Source: Allopusillimonas ginsengisoli
GTDB taxonomy: Bacteria; Pseudomonadota; Gammaproteobacteria; Burkholderiales; Burkholderiaceae_B
Reading direction: 5' to 3'
Length of the DNA: 64,000 nucleotides
NCBI RefSeq assembly: GCF_004153455.1
Contig: NZ_SDQE01000018.1
Coordinates: forward strand, 1-64,000
Shown: positions 27,772-36,351 of the stretch, one piece after another
Layout of the letters: the number at the start of each line of letters is the position of its first letter
How positions within the stretch are numbered: position 1 is the stretch's first letter
Position numbers and translations under genes: made by a program
The notes under the pieces: generated by a model
Seen by the model: the letters and a program-made list of their open reading frames with translations, nothing else
What the model was told of the DNA's origin: nothing
The model's database searches: none

Positions 27772-28590
27772 ATGGCGCGTGTTGCCCTGGGCCTTGCATA
27801 CGACGGCAGTCCCTGGCTGGGATGGCAAACCCAGCCAGGCGGCCGCACTGTGCAGGACACGCTGGAGTCGGCACTGTCCCGGTTCCTGGCTCGCCCGGCG
27901 TCCACGATTTGCGCAGGGCGCACCGATACAGGTGTTCACGCCTTTACTCAGGTCGTGCACTTGGACACCGATGTTGTCCGGCGGCCAGAATCCTGGGTCA
28001 GAGGGCTTAATGCTCTCTTGCCAGACAGTATTGCGATCCAATGGGCGCAGCCGGTATCGGATGAATTCCATGCCAGGTTCTCCGCAACGGCGCGTACCTA
28101 TATCTATGTCATCCGAAATGCCCGCGTGCGCTCTCCTATGTCCCATGGCAAGGTCGGATGGGTGTATCACGCCCTGCAGCTGGACCGCATGCGCAATGCC
28201 GCGCAGCGTGTCGTCGGCAAGCATGATTTCAGCAGCTTTCGGTCGTCCGAATGCCAGGCAGCCAGTCCCGTGCGCGAGCTTGCCGCGCTCGATGTTGAGC
28301 AATGCGGCGAATATTTCTTTTTCAGGTTTACCGCAAACGCTTTTCTGCATCACATGGTGCGCAATCTAATGGGTGCACTGGTGTATGTCGGCCAGGGCAA
28401 GAAAGACGCGGAATGGATGGACGAATTGCTGGCTGCGCGTGATCGGTGCCGCGCCGCCCCGACGTTCTCACCCCATGGCCTGTATTTGGCCCACGTTCAA
28501 TACCCGGTGCAGTTCGGGCTTCCCATTGCGCAGGCGGGCGCCGCCCTGGCCGCTCATACGGGCATGACTGGCCATTTTGGCTCTGTGTGA
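27772..28590 (+). CDS. truA: tRNA pseudouridine(38-40) synthase TruA
   Basis: Isomerises uridines 38-40 in the anticodon arm of tRNA. The catalytic Asp is Asp52 in ICAGRTDTGVHAFTQVVHLD; RVALGLAYDGSPWLGWQTQP starts the protein and FRFTANAFLHHMVRNLMGAL is the conserved C-terminal block. 272 residues is standard. It starts six bases after the fimV stop, the fimV-truA order being typical of betaproteobacteria. Confidence 0.97.
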   Translation: MARVALGLAYDGSPWLGWQTQPGGRTVQDTLESALSRFLARPASTICAGRTDTGVHAFTQVVHLDTDVVRRPESWVRGLNALLPDSIAIQWAQPVSDEFHARFSATARTYIYVIRNARVRSPMSHGKVGWVYHALQLDRMRNAAQRVVGKHDFSSFRSSECQAASPVRELAALDVEQCGEYFFFRFTANAFLHHMVRNLMGALVYVGQGKKDAEWMDELLAARDRCRAAPTFSPHGLYLAHVQYPVQFGLPIAQAGAALAAHTGMTGHFGSV

Positions 28591-28763
28591 CGTCCTTAAT
28601 GCATGTAGGGGCAGATACCGACAGCGCGGCCACTGTGAATCGGATAGAATCTGGAAGTTTTGGCTTGATGCATATTGGCTAACCCGGCCAAGCATGACAG
28701 GCCAATCGTCAGCCTGCGTGTGTCACCCGCCACAGGTTTCTGCTGTCCTTCCGAGTGGGGCTC

Positions 28764-29411
28764 ATGAAATTTCTCTTTTCTTTGTCCAGAATAATTGACT
28801 ACATCAATACTAAAGTCGGGCAATCCGTCATCTGGCTGACGCTGGTCGTTGTGCTGGTAAGCGCTATCAACGCCGTCGTGCGCAAAGTCTTCAGCGTCAG
28901 TTCCAATGCATGGCTGGAACTTCAGTGGTATCTGTTTGGCGCGATTTTTCTGCTGGCTGCCGGCTATACCTTTCTGCGCAACGAACATGTTCGGGTGGAC
29001 GTTCTGTCCCAAATGCTCTCAAAGCGCACACAGATCAAGATCGAAATCTTCGGGGTTATCTTCTTTCTGTTGCCGGCCTGCTGCCTGATATTCTGGCTGT
29101 CGTTGCCCTTCTTTTACGAGTCGTTCGTACTGCATGAGCAATCGTCCAATACCGGCGGGCTGACGCGCTGGCCCGTCAAGATTCTGATCCCTATCGGATT
29201 CTTTCTGCTTATTCTGGCGGGCGTATCCCATCTCATCAAATGCATTGGATATTTGCGAGGCATGTGTCCCGACCCAACGGCCAGGCCGGAAGGTAAAACC
29301 GCCGAGCAGGAACTGGCCGACGAAATCGCGCGCCAGGCAGCGCTGGAAGATAACGCGGGGCACGAAACACTGCACCAGAACAATATCGATACACAGGGCA
29401 GGGATCGCTGA
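28764..29411 (+). CDS. dctQ: TRAP transporter small permease (DctQ), second copy
   Basis: About 215 residues, four transmembrane helices with the DctQ signature (SSNAWLELQWYLFGAIFLLA and GYTFLRNEHVRVDVLSQML). A hydrophilic C-terminal tail of about 45 residues (EGKTAEQELADEIARQAALE) is longer than usual. The ATG at 28764 is preferred over a GTG nine bases upstream. It sits with its dctM between truA and trpF; no periplasmic DctP gene is adjacent. Confidence 0.88.
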   Translation: MKFLFSLSRIIDYINTKVGQSVIWLTLVVVLVSAINAVVRKVFSVSSNAWLELQWYLFGAIFLLAAGYTFLRNEHVRVDVLSQMLSKRTQIKIEIFGVIFFLLPACCLIFWLSLPFFYESFVLHEQSSNTGGLTRWPVKILIPIGFFLLILAGVSHLIKCIGYLRGMCPDPTARPEGKTAEQELADEIARQAALEDNAGHETLHQNNIDTQGRDR

Positions 29412-29413
29412 TC

Positions 29414-31087
29414 ATGGAGTTTTTTATCGACAACCTGGCGCCGATCATGTTCATCAACCTGATCGTGTTCCTGCTGCTGGGTTTTCCCGTGGCATTTTCA
29501 CTCGCAGCCAATGGCATTCTGTACGGTCTGGTGGCCATTGAGCTTGGCCTGATGCAGCCGGCGCTGTTCCAGGCGTTGCCGCAGCGTGTCTTCGGTATCG
29601 TGTCGAACGACACCTTGCTGGCGGTGCCGTTTTTCACGTTGATGGGGCTTATTCTTGAGCGGTCAGGCATGGCCGAGGATCTGCTCGAAACCGTTGGCCA
29701 GCTGTTCGGGCCGATTCGAGGCGGCCTCGCCATCGCCGTCGTGGTGGTTGGCGCGATGCTGGCAGCCACCACAGGGGTGGTTTCCGCTTCGGTCATCTCG
29801 ATGGGGCTTATTTCCCTGCCCATCATGCTGCGCTACGGCTATGACCGCAGGCTGGCAACCGGCGTCATTGCAGCGTCGGGTACCTTGTCGCAGATCATTC
29901 CGCCATCTCTCGTGCTCATCATCCTGGCCGATCAGCTCGGCCGTTCCATCGGGGACATGTACCGTGGCGCGATGTTGCCAGGCCTCTTGCTGGCGGGTTC
30001 GTATATCGCTTACGTGGTCCTGATGTCGTTCATCAAGCCTACGTATGCCCCTGCGCTGCCACCCGAGGCTCGCCTGTATGACGAAGACAATGGCCGGCGC
30101 GGCCTGAGGTCCTTGTTCGCGTTGACGCTTGTGGCGGCGATCGTGGCCTATTTTGCCACACAGCACTATTTCCGCGCGCATACTCAGGTACCCGTGGATG
30201 AGCGTGTTGTCATCAGTCTGGTGGCCTGGGGCATTACCGCCCTGGCGATTGCGCTCATCAACCGCATATTTCGCCTGAAACTGCTCTCGCCAATTGCCGA
30301 GCGCGTGGTGTTTGTCATGATCCCGCCGCTGGCGCTCATTTTTCTGGTGCTGGGCACGATTTTCATCGGCGTGGCAACGCCCACGGAAGGCGGTGCAATG
30401 GGGGCTGTGGGCGCATTGATCATGGCCGTTTCTCGCGGGCGGTTTTCATGGTCGCTATTGCGGCAAGCCATGGAAACCACCACCAAGCTGTCGTGTTTCG
30501 TCGTATTCATTCTGGTGGGTTCCACAGTATTCAGCCTGAGTTTCCGGGGCATCAACGGCGATTTGTGGGTAGAGGAACTACTGATTGGCTTACCCGGAGG
30601 CGAGTGGGGCTTTCTGATCGTCGTCAGTCTGCTTACTTTTTTCCTGGCATTCTTTCTGGACTTTTTTGAACTCGCCTTCATCATCGTTCCGCTGCTGGGG
30701 CCCGTTGCGGACAAGATGGGCATAGACTTGATCTGGTTCGGAGTGCTGCTGGCAGTCAATATGCAAACGTCGTTCATGCACCCGCCTTTCGGATTTGCCT
30801 TGTTCTATTTGAGATCGGTGGCGCCGCGCGAAGACTACCGGGATCGCATTACGAACAAACTGATTCCCAAGGTCACCACAGGCCAGATTTACTGGGGATC
30901 AGTGCCTTTCATCATGATCCAGATCCTCATGGTGGCGGCAGTGATGGTGTTTCCCGGAATGGTGACACACTACAAGCATGGCGAGAGCCTGGTTGACCCT
31001 TCCACTGTCGACTTCGGCAGCGGTGCAAACTATGGCACAGGCATTTATGGTGATTCGGACAATGATGCGGGTGCCGCCTTTCAGTAG
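29414..31087 (+). CDS. dctM: TRAP transporter large permease (DctM), long form
   Basis: 557 residues, about 130 longer than the compact DctM at 13768. Core motifs are present: FLLLGFPVAFSLAANGILYG, AVPFFTLMGLILERSGMAED, ATTGVVSASVISMGLISLPI, ASGTLSQIIPPSLVLIILAD and the C-terminal ADKMGIDLIWFGVLLAVNMQ followed by TSFMHPPFGFALFYLRSVAP. The extra length is a central hydrophilic stretch plus an extended pair of helices, as in the subfamily annotated for mannitol/chloroaromatic TRAP systems. It follows dctQ by two bases. Confidence 0.9.
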   Translation: MEFFIDNLAPIMFINLIVFLLLGFPVAFSLAANGILYGLVAIELGLMQPALFQALPQRVFGIVSNDTLLAVPFFTLMGLILERSGMAEDLLETVGQLFGPIRGGLAIAVVVVGAMLAATTGVVSASVISMGLISLPIMLRYGYDRRLATGVIAASGTLSQIIPPSLVLIILADQLGRSIGDMYRGAMLPGLLLAGSYIAYVVLMSFIKPTYAPALPPEARLYDEDNGRRGLRSLFALTLVAAIVAYFATQHYFRAHTQVPVDERVVISLVAWGITALAIALINRIFRLKLLSPIAERVVFVMIPPLALIFLVLGTIFIGVATPTEGGAMGAVGALIMAVSRGRFSWSLLRQAMETTTKLSCFVVFILVGSTVFSLSFRGINGDLWVEELLIGLPGGEWGFLIVVSLLTFFLAFFLDFFELAFIIVPLLGPVADKMGIDLIWFGVLLAVNMQTSFMHPPFGFALFYLRSVAPREDYRDRITNKLIPKVTTGQIYWGSVPFIMIQILMVAAVMVFPGMVTHYKHGESLVDPSTVDFGSGANYGTGIYGDSDNDAGAAFQ

Positions 31088-31095
31088 GAATAGCA

Positions 31096-31767
31096 ATGCA
31101 AAGTGAGTTGTCTGCGCGTACTCGTGTCAAGGTATGCGGCCTGACTCGCCTGCAGGATGTCGATGCCGCCGTGCGGGCAGGCGTAGATGCGGTAGGCCTG
31201 GTGCTCTATCCGGGCAGCAAGCGGGCGGTCAGCCTGGCGCAGGCACGTGATCTGCGCAAGGCTGTGCCTGCTTTTGTCAGTGTTGTGGCGTTATTTGTGA
31301 ATCCCGCGTCGCAAGACGTGGAGGCAGTATTGGAGCACGTCGCGCCAGACATACTCCAATTCCATGGCGACGAGACACCCGGGTTTTGCGCCGGGTTCGG
31401 CCACCGGTATATGCGGGCGTTCAGGATAGGCGCACCAGGGCTCGCCACGGCTGATGAAGTGCTGGCAGCTTGTCGCCGCTACGATTCCGCGTGCGCCTGG
31501 CTGTTCGATAGCTTTAGCGAAGGTTACGGTGGCAGCGGGCAAGCCCTGGATATCAACTTGCTTGAGCAAGTGCGTAAAGCGCAAGACAGCCGTGCGCTGG
31601 TGCTGGCTGGCGGCCTGCGCGCCGAGACCGTCCACGCATCCATTGCACGTGTTCGGCCGTACGCCGTCGATGTCAGCAGTGGCGTCGAAGTCAAGCCAGG
31701 GATCAAGTCAGCCGAAAAAATGGCGGCGTTCATGCGCGCGGTACGCGGCGAGCTCCCGGCGCCTTGA
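31096..31767 (+). CDS. trpF: Phosphoribosylanthranilate isomerase
   Basis: Tryptophan biosynthesis step 3, a (beta/alpha)8 enzyme. RVKVCGLTRLQDVDAAVRAG has the catalytic Cys; LQFHGDETPGFC, then ALVLAGGLRAETVHASIARV and YAVDVSSGVEVKPGIKSAEK form the phosphate-binding and active-site end. 223 residues is normal. trpB and trpA, its usual partners, are not in the window; downstream is a one-kilobase stretch with a tRNA on the opposite strand. Confidence 0.96.
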   Translation: MQSELSARTRVKVCGLTRLQDVDAAVRAGVDAVGLVLYPGSKRAVSLAQARDLRKAVPAFVSVVALFVNPASQDVEAVLEHVAPDILQFHGDETPGFCAGFGHRYMRAFRIGAPGLATADEVLAACRRYDSACAWLFDSFSEGYGGSGQALDINLLEQVRKAQDSRALVLAGGLRAETVHASIARVRPYAVDVSSGVEVKPGIKSAEKMAAFMRAVRGELPAP

Positions 31768-32002
31768 CGTTGTGCCATCGACGCTTCGTGGCTGCCTTGC
31801 TCCGGATCTCCCATTTGCAGGGTAGGGCCGTGTTGCGCTTGGTTTTGCCACCGGATGCGCATGTTGCTTGCCGACACTTGATGTCTATCTGCGGCGCAAT
31901 AACTGCTGCCATGTCCCCATGGCCAAACGCATACCCATGCCCCGAAATGAGGAAGAGCCTACATTGAACGTGTCTGACAGCTATGGCAAGTGATTGGGGC
32001 AC

Positions 32003-32036
32003 AAAAAAACCCGCAAACGCTTATGTGATGCGGGTT
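32003..32036 (-). terminator. Intrinsic terminator of tRNA-Val
   Basis: On the minus strand AACCCGCA (32036-32029) pairs with TGCGGGTT (32015-32008) around a 13-base loop, followed by a run of seven T residues (A-run at 32003-32009 on the plus strand). It lies about 47 bases beyond the tRNA 3' end. Confidence 0.8.
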
Positions 32037-32082
32037 ATGGGCAGTAATGGACATCTTGTCGATGTCTTGGGAAACGAGGTCT

Positions 32083-32159
32083 TGGTAGGCAGTACTGGAT
32101 TCGAACCAGCGACCTCTACGATGTCAACGTAGCGCTCTAACCAACTGAGCTAACCGCCT
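32083..32159 (-). tRNA. tRNA-Val(GAC)
   Basis: 77 bases read on the reverse strand. The acceptor stem AGGCGGU pairs with ACUGCCU, with one G-U pair; the D arm is GCUCAGUUGGUUAGAGC; the anticodon stem-loop is CUACG-UUGACAU-CGUAG, giving anticodon GAC for Val GUC codons; the T arm contains GGUUCGAAUCC; the 3' CCA is encoded. It has its own promoter and terminator, so it is a monocistronic tRNA gene. Confidence 0.95.
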
Positions 32160-32173
32160 GAAGAAAGAACGCA

Positions 32174-32203
32174 ATTCTAACCCGGATATTTTTACCTTGT
32201 CAA
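32174..32203 (-). promoter_or_regulatory. Promoter of tRNA-Val
   Basis: On the minus strand TTGACA (32203-32198), an 18-base spacer and TAGAAT (32179-32174), about 14 bases upstream of the tRNA 5' end. The -35 is a perfect match and the -10 matches 5/6. Confidence 0.65.
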
Positions 32204-32624
32204 ACCGCAGGCACAGGCCCGGATCGATGGCATAGGTGGGCATAGCGAGCCAACATTTACCACGATGAGTGCGCAAAATCTATCCAGGCAACGTCACCGG
32301 CGTCATCCTTGCGGCTTTGCGCGAAGTGTTCACGAGTTGTACTCAGGCTTATTCACATGCTGTGTGAATAAGTTTGCTGCGCGCGTCCGTCCTGCAAAAA
32401 GGAAAAAGGCCTGATCGCGCCGCGGCTATGAAGCCTCGTTCACGCTATTTGGTCATCACGGATCACGCTTAGCGGGTTGCGGCCCGGCAGGCCGACGATG
32501 CGCAAAAACTGGCGATATCTGTCCTGATAAGTGGCCGTAAGGGCTTTTTCGCAACATTGCGCCTGGTTTTCGGCCTGGATATGAACGAATCTGTCGGCCA
32601 GTGACGGTGATTTCACCCGTGGGT
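32204..32624. other. Gene-free stretch upstream of the thrS leader
   Basis: About 420 bases between the tRNA-Val promoter and the thrS leader promoter. No open frame with coding character, tRNA, repeat or clear hairpin was recognised. The 235 bases between trpF and the tRNA terminator are equally empty. Confidence 0.5.
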
Positions 32625-32653
32625 GTTACACTAAGGAACGAATGTTATATATA
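32625..32653 (+). promoter_or_regulatory. Candidate promoter of the thrS leader transcript
   Basis: GTTACA at 32625-32630 and TATATA at 32648-32653 with 17-base spacing, each matching 4/6. The predicted start point falls around 32660, a few bases before the leader peptide ATG, so the leader would have a very short or absent 5' untranslated region. A start further upstream is possible. Confidence 0.4.
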
Positions 32654-32664
32654 CCTTTTTCTCC

Positions 32665-32706
32665 ATGAGCACAAACACTACGCGAACTACGACACGGCAC
32701 CCATGA
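32665..32706 (+). CDS. Threonine-rich leader peptide of thrS (13 aa)
   Basis: ATG AGC ACA AAC ACT ACG CGA ACT ACG ACA CGG CAC CCA TGA encodes MSTNTTRTTTRHP. Six of 13 codons are Thr (residues 3, 5, 6, 8, 9 and 10), directly upstream of threonyl-tRNA synthetase and of a terminator hairpin. This composition and position are those of an attenuation leader: the ribosome would stall at the Thr codons when charged tRNA-Thr is scarce. No strong Shine-Dalgarno is visible, which fits a transcript starting close to the ATG. The peptide itself probably has no function. Identification rests on sequence only. Confidence 0.8.
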   Translation: MSTNTTRTTTRHP

Positions 32707-32758
32707 TTGCCGCCGCGTACTGTTTTGTCTGCCTGCTAGCAAAACCAATTTACCGATG
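32707..32758 (+). promoter_or_regulatory. Antiterminator region of the thrS attenuator
   Basis: GCCGCGT at 32712-32718 is an exact copy of the right arm of the terminator (32770-32776). Both can therefore pair with the single ACGCGGC at 32759-32765. The copy starts six bases after the leader stop, so a ribosome sitting at the stop would cover it and let the terminator form, while a ribosome stalled on Thr codons would leave it free. GTTTTG (32722-32727) and CAAAAC (32740-32745) can fold inside the antiterminator loop. ACGCG at 32680-32684 within the Thr codons can also pair with CGCGT at 32714-32718, a candidate protector stem. Confidence 0.7.
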
Positions 32759-32787
32759 ACGCGGCCAGGGCCGCGTTTTTGTTTTTT
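32759..32787 (+). terminator. Attenuator terminator upstream of thrS
   Basis: ACGCGGC (32759-32765), loop CAGG, GCCGCGT (32770-32776), then TTTTGTTTTTT: a GC-rich 7-bp stem with a strong U-tract. It lies between the leader peptide and the thrS Shine-Dalgarno (AGGA at 32789-32792), where it would stop transcription before thrS. Confidence 0.85.
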
Positions 32788-32798
32788 CAGGATGTTTT

Positions 32799-34745
32799 AT
32801 GGTTCAGATTACCTTGCCCGATGGCTCGCTGCGCGAGTATCCAGGCCCCGTTTCCGTTAGCGACGTTGCCCACTCCATAGGCACCGGGCTCGGTCGCGCT
32901 GCCTTGGCGGGAAGGGTGACGCAGGATGGCGCTGAGCCCCGGTTGGTGGATACCAGCTTCGTCATCGACCGTGACGCTCAGCTGGCTATTGTTACGGCCA
33001 AGGATGCCGATGGCCTGGACCTTATTCGTCACTCCACGGCTCACCTGTTGGCCTACGCGGTCAAATCGCTGTTTCCGGATGCGCAGGTCACCATTGGCCC
33101 CGTCATCGACAATGGCTTTTACTACGATTTTTCCTATAAACGTCCTTTCACGCCCGACGATCTGGCTGCCATCGAACGGAAAATGGCGGAGCTCGCCAAG
33201 AAGGACGAAATCGTTACGCGTGAAGAATGGCTGCGCGACGACGCAGTCAAGTATTTTGAAGGGATCGGCGAGCATTACAAGGCGGAGATCATTGCTTCGA
33301 TTCCCTCCAACGAGCCCATCAGCCTGTATCGCGAAGGCGATTTCATCGATCTGTGCCGTGGCCCACACGTTCCGTCCACGGGCAAACTGAAGGTCTTCAA
33401 GTTGATGAAGGTGGCTGGCGCCTATTGGCGCGGTGACAGCAACAACGAGATGCTGCAGCGCATCTATGGCACCGCCTGGGCCACCAAGGAAGAGCAGGCG
33501 GCTTACCTGCACATGCTGGAAGAGGCCGAGAAGCGAGACCACCGCAAGCTGGGTCGTGAACTCGATTTGTTCCACTTTCAGGATGAGGCGCCAGGCTTGA
33601 TTTTCTGGCATCCCAAGGGATGGACGCTGTGGCAGCAGGTCGAGCAATACATGCGCCGTGTCTATCAGGACAATGGCTACGAAGAGGTCAAGGCGCCGCA
33701 GATACTGGATCTTTCCCTCTGGAAGAAAACCGGCCACTGGGATAATTACGCCGAAAACATGTTCACGACCGATTCCGAGAACAGGGTTTATGGCCTGAAG
33801 CCCATGAACTGTCCCGGGCATGTGCAGATTTTCAACAGCAACCTGCATTCGTATCGCGAACTGCCGGTGCGTTACGGAGAGTTCGGCCAGTGTCACCGCA
33901 ACGAGCCCTCGGGTTCGCTGCACGGAATGATGCGTGTGCGCGGTTTCACGCAAGACGACGGCCATATTTTTTGCACAGAGGATCAGCTCCAGGAAGAGTG
34001 CGCGGCTTTTACGGCGCTATTGCAGAAAGTCTATGCGGATTTCGGTTTCGACCAGATACTGTATAAGGTAGCCACGCGGCCTGAAAAGCGGATCGGCGCT
34101 GACGATGTCTGGGACAAGGCTGAAAAGGCCTTGATGGACAGCCTGGATCACACCGGCTGTGAATACGAAATTTCGCCAGGCGAGGGCGCCTTCTACGGCC
34201 CCAAAATTGAATACACACTCACGGATGCCATTGGCCGTCACTGGCAGTGCGGCACTATTCAGGTGGATTTTTCCATGCCGCAGCGTTTGGGCGCCGAGTA
34301 TGTTGACGCAAGTGACCAGCGTCGCACCCCTGTCATGCTGCATCGTGCCATACTGGGTTCGCTTGAGCGGTTTATCGGCATGCTCATCGAGAATCACGCT
34401 GGCGCCATGCCTGCATGGCTTGCGCCGCAGCATGCCGTGGTGTGCTGCATTTCAGAAGCGTCTGCAGAATATGCCTCTCAAGTTGCCCTAAGCCTGAAAA
34501 AACAAGGGTTTAGAGTTGATTCTGATTTGCGTGGTGAAAAAATCACCCGTAAAATTCGTGAACATAGCATGCAGAAGTTGCCATATATATTGGTGGTAGG
34601 CGAAAAAGAGCGCGAATCCGGCAATGTGGCAGTACGTGGCCGTGGCGGGCTGGATTTGGGCGTCATGCCTCTTGACCAGTTTTCGGCACGCCTGAAGAAC
34701 GAAATCGATAACAGGCTGAGCAGCGGCGAAGCTGCTTCCGCCTGA
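32799..34745 (+). CDS. thrS: Threonyl-tRNA synthetase
   Basis: 648 residues. TGS domain at about 1-65; an editing domain with the HxxxH motif His78/His82 in [16 protein letters not shown] and [12 protein letters not shown]; a class II catalytic core with motif 2 [20 protein letters not shown]; and a C-terminal anticodon-binding domain from about 545. It charges tRNA-Thr and removes mischarged Ser. Preceded by an attenuator and followed 28 bases later by infC. In E. coli thrS is instead repressed translationally by ThrRS binding its own mRNA; the leader here points to a different mode. Confidence 0.98.
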   Translation: MVQITLPDGSLREYPGPVSVSDVAHSIGTGLGRAALAGRVTQDGAEPRLVDTSFVIDRDAQLAIVTAKDADGLDLIRHSTAHLLAYAVKSLFPDAQVTIGPVIDNGFYYDFSYKRPFTPDDLAAIERKMAELAKKDEIVTREEWLRDDAVKYFEGIGEHYKAEIIASIPSNEPISLYREGDFIDLCRGPHVPSTGKLKVFKLMKVAGAYWRGDSNNEMLQRIYGTAWATKEEQAAYLHMLEEAEKRDHRKLGRELDLFHFQDEAPGLIFWHPKGWTLWQQVEQYMRRVYQDNGYEEVKAPQILDLSLWKKTGHWDNYAENMFTTDSENRVYGLKPMNCPGHVQIFNSNLHSYRELPVRYGEFGQCHRNEPSGSLHGMMRVRGFTQDDGHIFCTEDQLQEECAAFTALLQKVYADFGFDQILYKVATRPEKRIGADDVWDKAEKALMDSLDHTGCEYEISPGEGAFYGPKIEYTLTDAIGRHWQCGTIQVDFSMPQRLGAEYVDASDQRRTPVMLHRAILGSLERFIGMLIENHAGAMPAWLAPQHAVVCCISEASAEYASQVALSLKKQGFRVDSDLRGEKITRKIREHSMQKLPYILVVGEKERESGNVAVRGRGGLDLGVMPLDQFSARLKNEIDNRLSSGEAASA

Positions 34746-34773
34746 CCTTATTCAACAACTAGGAGTCCTAGAC

Positions 34774-35322
34774 ATCGCAACCGATAAATCTCATCGCATT
34801 AATGGTGAAATCCGTGTCCCGGAGGTTCGCCTCATTGGCACGGATGGTGAACAACTTGGCGTTCTGAAAACCGCCGAGGCTATACGTTTGTCAGAGCAAC
34901 ACGAAGTGGACCTGGTCGAAATCGCACCCAATGCGGTGCCGCCAGTTTGCCGCCTGATGGATTATGGCAAGTTCAAGTACCAGGAGCAAAAGCGCCAGCA
35001 AGAAGCGCGCGCCAAGCAAAAGACTATACAGGTCAAGGAAGTCAAGTTTCGTCCCGGAACCGATGAAGGCGATTACCAGGTCAAGCTGCGCAATCTGCGC
35101 CGTTTCATCGAAGAGGGCGACAAAGCCAAGGTCACCTTGCGTTTCCGTGGCCGCGAAATGGCCCACCAGGAACTCGGCATGCGCGTACTCGAACGCGTGC
35201 GCGACGATCTCAATGAGCTCGTCCAGGTGGAAGCCATGCCCAAGCTTGAGGGGCGTCAGATGGTGATGGTGCTTGCGCCGCGCAAAAAAGCCACGCCAGG
35301 CAAGGGCGAGTCCGCTTCCTGA
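34774..35322 (+). CDS. infC: Translation initiation factor IF-3, ATC start
   Basis: 182 residues. The conserved N-terminal part [20 protein letters not shown] lies upstream of every ATG, GTG or TTG in frame, except for a TTG at 34888 that would remove the first 38 residues. The only sensible start is the ATC at 34774, eight bases after the AGGAG at 34761-34765. Initiation of infC at a non-standard codon (AUU in E. coli) is the known basis of autoregulation, because IF-3 rejects such starts. [20 protein letters not shown] and [12 protein letters not shown] are typical of the C-terminal domain. It follows thrS as in E. coli. Confidence 0.95.
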   Translation: MATDKSHRINGEIRVPEVRLIGTDGEQLGVLKTAEAIRLSEQHEVDLVEIAPNAVPPVCRLMDYGKFKYQEQKRQQEARAKQKTIQVKEVKFRPGTDEGDYQVKLRNLRRFIEEGDKAKVTLRFRGREMAHQELGMRVLERVRDDLNELVQVEAMPKLEGRQMVMVLAPRKKATPGKGESAS

Positions 35323-35343
35323 TCCGATTGTCTATTCATGGCA

Positions 35344-35364
35344 ACGCCGGCCTGACGCCGGCGT
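35344..35364. other. Hairpin between infC and gshB
   Basis: ACGCCGGC (35344-35351) pairs with GCCGGCGT (35357-35364), loop of five bases. No T-run follows, so it is not a standard intrinsic terminator, but it is the only structure between infC and gshB. Confidence 0.45.
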
Positions 35365-35385
35365 CGCAACGCACGCGGGTGTCCT

Positions 35386-36351
35386 ATGCACGTCTTGTTT
35401 GTGATCGACCCCTTGTTGTCCTTGAAGGCATACAAGGATTCATCTGTGGCGATGATGCAGGCGTTGGCTGCACGTGGCCATCAGCTTAGTGTCACCCATC
35501 AGGGCGACCTTTATATTGACGAAGGTATAGTCAAGTGCGTTGCAGCCGGCATCGAACTGGTGGCGGGGGCAGATCTGCACGGCCATGCATGGTGGCGTCA
35601 GCGGGCCGAAGCCGCCGAGCGTCCTCTGCCGGATTTCGACGCCATCGTGATGCGCAAGGATCCTCCCTTCGATATGGAGTATGTGTATTCCACGCATTTA
35701 TTGGAGTATGCGCAAAAGCAAGGCGCGCGCGTCTTCAATTCCGGCGAGGCGATACGCAATCACCCCGAGAAGCTGGCCATTACCGAATTCGCGTCATTTA
35801 CGTCGCCGACATTGGTTACGCGCGATATGGCGCGCTTGCGTGCATTCCATGCCAGTCACGGCGACGTTATCGTCAAGCCGCTGGATGGTATGGGCGGAAC
35901 TGGCATCTTCCGGCTGCGCGATTCGGAGTACAACCTGGGCTCCATTCTCGAGACGCTGACTGACAATGGATCGCGCACAATCATGGCGCAGCGCTATATC
36001 CCTGAAATCGTTCATGGCGATAAGCGCATTCTGCTGATTGCAGGCAACGCCGTGCCTTATGCACTGGCGCGCATTCCCCTGGCGGGCGAAACGCGCGGCA
36101 ACCTAGCCGCCGGCGGCCGGGGTGTGGCACAGGCGCTCAGTGAGCGAGACAAGGAGATTGCCGAGGCAGTCGGCAAGCAACTGGAAGGACGCGGACTGTT
36201 GCTGGTAGGGCTTGATGTCATTGGAGATTATGTCACCGAGGTCAATGTGACCAGCCCAACATGTTTTGTCGAAATCACAGAGCAAACCGGCTTTGACGTA
36301 GGCGGCTGTTTTGCCGACGCGCTCGAACAGTCGGTGGCGCATCATGGCTAG
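35386..36351 (+). CDS. gshB: Glutathione synthetase
   Basis: ATP-dependent ligation of gamma-glutamylcysteine and glycine. The ATP-grasp protein of 321 residues has HVLFVIDPLLSLKAYKDSSV at the N-terminus, IVMRKDPPFDMEYVYSTHLL, VIVKPLDGMGGTGIFRLRDS in the nucleotide loop and GLDVIGDYVTEVNVTSPTCF near the end. It starts a gshB-EIIA-ptsH-ptsI run; the next gene overlaps its stop. Confidence 0.97.
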   Translation: MHVLFVIDPLLSLKAYKDSSVAMMQALAARGHQLSVTHQGDLYIDEGIVKCVAAGIELVAGADLHGHAWWRQRAEAAERPLPDFDAIVMRKDPPFDMEYVYSTHLLEYAQKQGARVFNSGEAIRNHPEKLAITEFASFTSPTLVTRDMARLRAFHASHGDVIVKPLDGMGGTGIFRLRDSEYNLGSILETLTDNGSRTIMAQRYIPEIVHGDKRILLIAGNAVPYALARIPLAGETRGNLAAGGRGVAQALSERDKEIAEAVGKQLEGRGLLLVGLDVIGDYVTEVNVTSPTCFVEITEQTGFDVGGCFADALEQSVAHHG

